Assembly (NCBI GenBank): GCA_044375105.1 | Contig: JBILNK010000193.1 | Coordinates: 1 to 7,812, forward strand | DNA length: 7,812 nt | Source: JBIKLM01 sp044375105 | GTDB taxonomy: Bacteria; Planctomycetota; UBA1135; GCA-002686595 | Direction of reading: 5' to 3' | In this document: one piece after another, positions 6,483-7,812 of the stretch | How positions within the stretch are numbered: the first letter of the stretch is position 1 | Layout: each line of letters opens with the position of its first letter | Program-made: the position numbers and the translations under genes | Notes under the pieces: generated by a model | Database searches by the model: none | What the model was told of the DNA's origin: nothing | The model's input: the letters and a program-made list of their open reading frames with translations, nothing else

Positions 6483-7247
6483 TCATTCATCGAGTCGCAG
6501 CAGCACGGGCGCGTGGTCGCTGGGTTTCTCCCGTCCGCGCTCCTCGAGATCCACCTCGATCTCGCGAGCCCGGGCCAGGGCCGGCGCCGAGACCAACACG
6601 TGGTCGATGCGCAGGCCCTGGCCGCGCTGGAACCCGCGCGTGCGGAAATCCCACCAGGTATAGATCCCAGGCCGCGGGTCGAGCTGGCGGAGCGCATCGG
6701 CGAGCCCTAGGTCGACCAGGCCCGTGAGCGCCCGCCGCTCGGGCGTCGAGCAGAGGATCTTCTCGCGCCACAACTCGGGGTCGTAGACGTCGCGATCGTC
6801 GAAAGTGACGTTGAAATCGCCGCCCAGCAGGATCTTCTCCGCCGGATCGAAGCGCTCCGCCAGGTGCTGGCGCAGCCGCTCCATGAATTCGAGCTTGAAG
6901 GCGTACTTGTCCGCTCCGACCTCCTGGCCGTTGACCACGTAGACGCTGGCCACCAGCCAGTCCTCGACCTGGGCGGCGATGAAGCGCGCCTCGCCGCGGT
7001 CCCCGGGGAAGCCGCGCTGCACGTCCTCCAAACCCCGGCGGGCCAGCAGGGCCACCCCGTTGTAGGTCTTCTGGCCAAAGTGGGCGATCGAGTAGCCCAG
7101 GTCCTCGATCGGCTCGCGGGGGAACTGCTCGTCCAGGCACTTGGTCTCTTGGAGGCAGAGCACGTCCGGCCGGCGGGCCTCCAGCCAGGCCAGGAGGCGC
7201 GGCAGGCGGGCGCGCACGGAGTTGACGTTCCAGGTGGCGAACAGCAT
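6483..7247 (-). CDS. xthA: Exodeoxyribonuclease III (AP endonuclease, EEP family)
   Basis: A 254-residue enzyme, close to the 268 of E. coli XthA. It cleaves DNA 5' of abasic sites and degrades duplex DNA 3'->5', acting in base-excision repair. The metal-dependent active site of the exonuclease-endonuclease-phosphatase fold is complete: Asn7 in TWNVNSVRAR, Glu34 in LCLQETK, Tyr103 in SVYVVNGQ, Asp144 and Asn146 in GGDFNV, the TWWDFR loop, Asp215 in GLRIDHVLVS, and Asp244-His245 in SDHAPV. The start at ATG 7247 places the first strand (MLFATWNVNS) directly at the N-terminus, as in homologues. No Shine-Dalgarno is visible. It is monocistronic within the window and convergent with the LAN-domain gene. 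Mg2+ dependence and AP-site specificity follow from the family rather than from anything beyond the motifs. Confidence 0.96.
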   Translation of the reverse strand: MLFATWNVNSVRARLPRLLAWLEARRPDVLCLQETKCLDEQFPREPIEDLGYSIAHFGQKTYNGVALLARRGLEDVQRGFPGDRGEARFIAAQVEDWLVASVYVVNGQEVGADKYAFKLEFMERLRQHLAERFDPAEKILLGGDFNVTFDDRDVYDPELWREKILCSTPERRALTGLVDLGLADALRQLDPRPGIYTWWDFRTRGFQRGQGLRIDHVLVSAPALARAREIEVDLEERGREKPSDHAPVLLRLDE

Positions 7248-7301
7248 CGGCGGGTGGGCGGGACGGGTCTCGATCGGGCTCGGCGCAGCGCAGGGCGGGG
7301 C

Positions 7302-7358
7302 ACTAGACCCGCGAAATCACAAAGCGTTGCCAAAGTGGCCCCCCAAAAGCCATCCTAG
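7302..7358 (-). promoter_or_regulatory. AT-richer probable promoter area of xthA
   Basis: This is the least GC-rich stretch in the window and lies 55-111 bp upstream of the xthA ATG. On the minus strand it contains CTAGGAT (7358-7352), TTGGCA (7333-7328) and TCTAGT (7307-7302). TTGGCA and TCTAGT are 20 bp apart, too far for an ideal pair, and CTAGGAT has no clear -35. A promoter here is likely, but the exact elements are not determined. Confidence 0.4.
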
Positions 7359-7812
7359 AAGATTGGTGGCGGGGGCCCTCCGCGGCGCCCGGCCGGCTGC
7401 CAGCGCCTGATCTGACCCGCGCTGCGCCGCGTCGGGGGACCTCCGGCCCCCCCCGCGACACGACCCCATCGATCCGAGCCCCGAGGGACCTCCCGCTCCT
7501 GCCCGGCCAGCCGACGCCGGCGCCACCCCGCCAGCCACAGAGTTCCAGCCACAGAGTTCCCGCCACAGAGTTCCCGCCACAGAGTTCCCGCCACAGAGTT
7601 CCCGCCCCCCCCCTCCCGAGCTCCGTCACGCGGACGGCTCGCAGCAGCGAGCCCTCGACCCAGCGACGCTTGCCAGGCCCCGCGCTCCCAAGCGGAGGCC
7701 TCGCCCCCCGGCTTCTCAACGCCACCCGAAACCGCCCGCTCCTCCCGATCCACGGGAGGCGCCCCCGGCGACCCGGCCGCGCGAGCCGAGGCCGCGCTCG
7801 ACGCGCCGGCCC
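7359..7812. other. Gene-poor right flank
   Basis: I can support no gene in these 454 bp. The minus strand is open for over 100 codons in two frames, but the predicted products are low-complexity Gly/Arg/Pro, run straight through the 14-bp tandem repeat and match no domain I recognise. One minus frame stays open from the right edge to a TGA near 7718, reading a Gly/Arg-rich tail ending GGFGWR. This might be the C-terminus of a gene beyond the window, but that cannot be decided here. Runs of C (7447-7454, 7605-7612) and the repeat at 7533-7602 are the main features. Confidence 0.5.
7533..7602. repeat. 14-bp x 5 direct tandem repeat
   Basis: Five consecutive 14-bp units start at 7533, 7547, 7561, 7575 and 7589. 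They are identical (GCCACAGAGTTCC) except for the first base, which is A in units 1-2 and C in units 3-5. A degenerate GCCAC at 7522-7526 may be a remnant of an earlier unit. The CACAGAGTT core is much less GC-rich than the flanks. The 14-bp period does not keep a reading frame, so on the minus strand the array is read as rotating peptides, which argues against it being coding. It is most likely a minisatellite/VNTR; a binding-site array is the alternative. Confidence 0.92.

Noticed and set aside
4841..6727. A 628-codon plus-strand frame overlapping the SirB1-like, LAN and exonuclease genes
   Set aside because: It is Arg/Pro/Gly-rich, crosses two real genes out of frame and runs through the 17-bp repeat; no motif is recognisable.
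7318..7334. A sigma-54-like TTGGCA...TTTGTG sequence on the minus strand upstream of xthA
   Set aside because: The -12 element lacks the required GC at the correct spacing from GG, so it does not meet the sigma-54 consensus.
6253..7602. The two tandem arrays as CRISPR arrays
   Set aside because: Units abut directly with no unique spacers, the units are only 14 and 17 bp, and there are no cas genes.
7303..7753. Minus-strand frames of 87-140 codons over the right flank containing repeated SVAGTLW and WRELCG peptides
   Set aside because: The peptide repeats come from a 14-bp DNA unit read in rotating frames. There is no conserved domain, and the frames extend into the xthA promoter area.

Overview
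The window is very GC-rich throughout (roughly 70% or more by eye). Nearly all third codon positions are G or C, and Shine-Dalgarno sequences are weak or absent. Together with a secreted cyclophilin carrying an extra N-terminal domain, a mitochondrial-like 3-hydroxyacyl-CoA dehydrogenase and a HEAT/SirB1-type protein, this suggests a chromosomal segment of a heterotrophic Gram-negative-type bacterium, for example Planctomycetota or Myxococcota. The phylum is an inference, as no rRNA or other taxonomic marker is present. I see no transposase, integrase, phage gene, CRISPR array, tRNA or rRNA.

Layout. The left part, up to 4123, is four minus-strand genes. Read 5'->3' on that strand they are a thiolase (4123-2915), 3-hydroxybutyryl-CoA dehydrogenase (2639-1749), a probably exported cyclophilin-type peptidyl-prolyl isomerase (1576-602) and a shorter cyclophilin (372 to beyond the left edge). 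A Rho-independent terminator (1672-1700) closes the dehydrogenase unit before the cyclophilins. From a 202-bp divergent region (4124-4325) two plus-strand genes run right: a SirB1/transglutaminase-like protein (4326-5312) and a stand-alone Lon substrate-binding (LAN) domain protein (5361-6107). They are separated by 48 bp and look like one operon. Exonuclease III (7247-6483, minus) converges on them. The 375-bp convergent gap holds terminator-like hairpins and a 17-bp tandem repeat. The rightmost 565 bp contains the likely xthA promoter area, a 14-bp x 5 tandem repeat and no gene I can support.

How the genes fit together. Thiolase and dehydrogenase catalyse adjacent steps between acetyl-CoA, acetoacetyl-CoA and 3-hydroxybutyryl-CoA (beta-oxidation, butanoate or PHB-type metabolism). 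The two cyclophilins look like a tandem pair split between cytoplasm and envelope. The SirB1-like/LAN pair is poorly understood. Exonuclease III is a housekeeping base-excision-repair enzyme. No established defence, secondary-metabolite or mobile system is visible. The least explained items are the two short-period tandem repeats, a recurring C-rich motif just 5' of four consecutive minus-strand start codons, and the SirB1-like protein whose usual His is an Arg.
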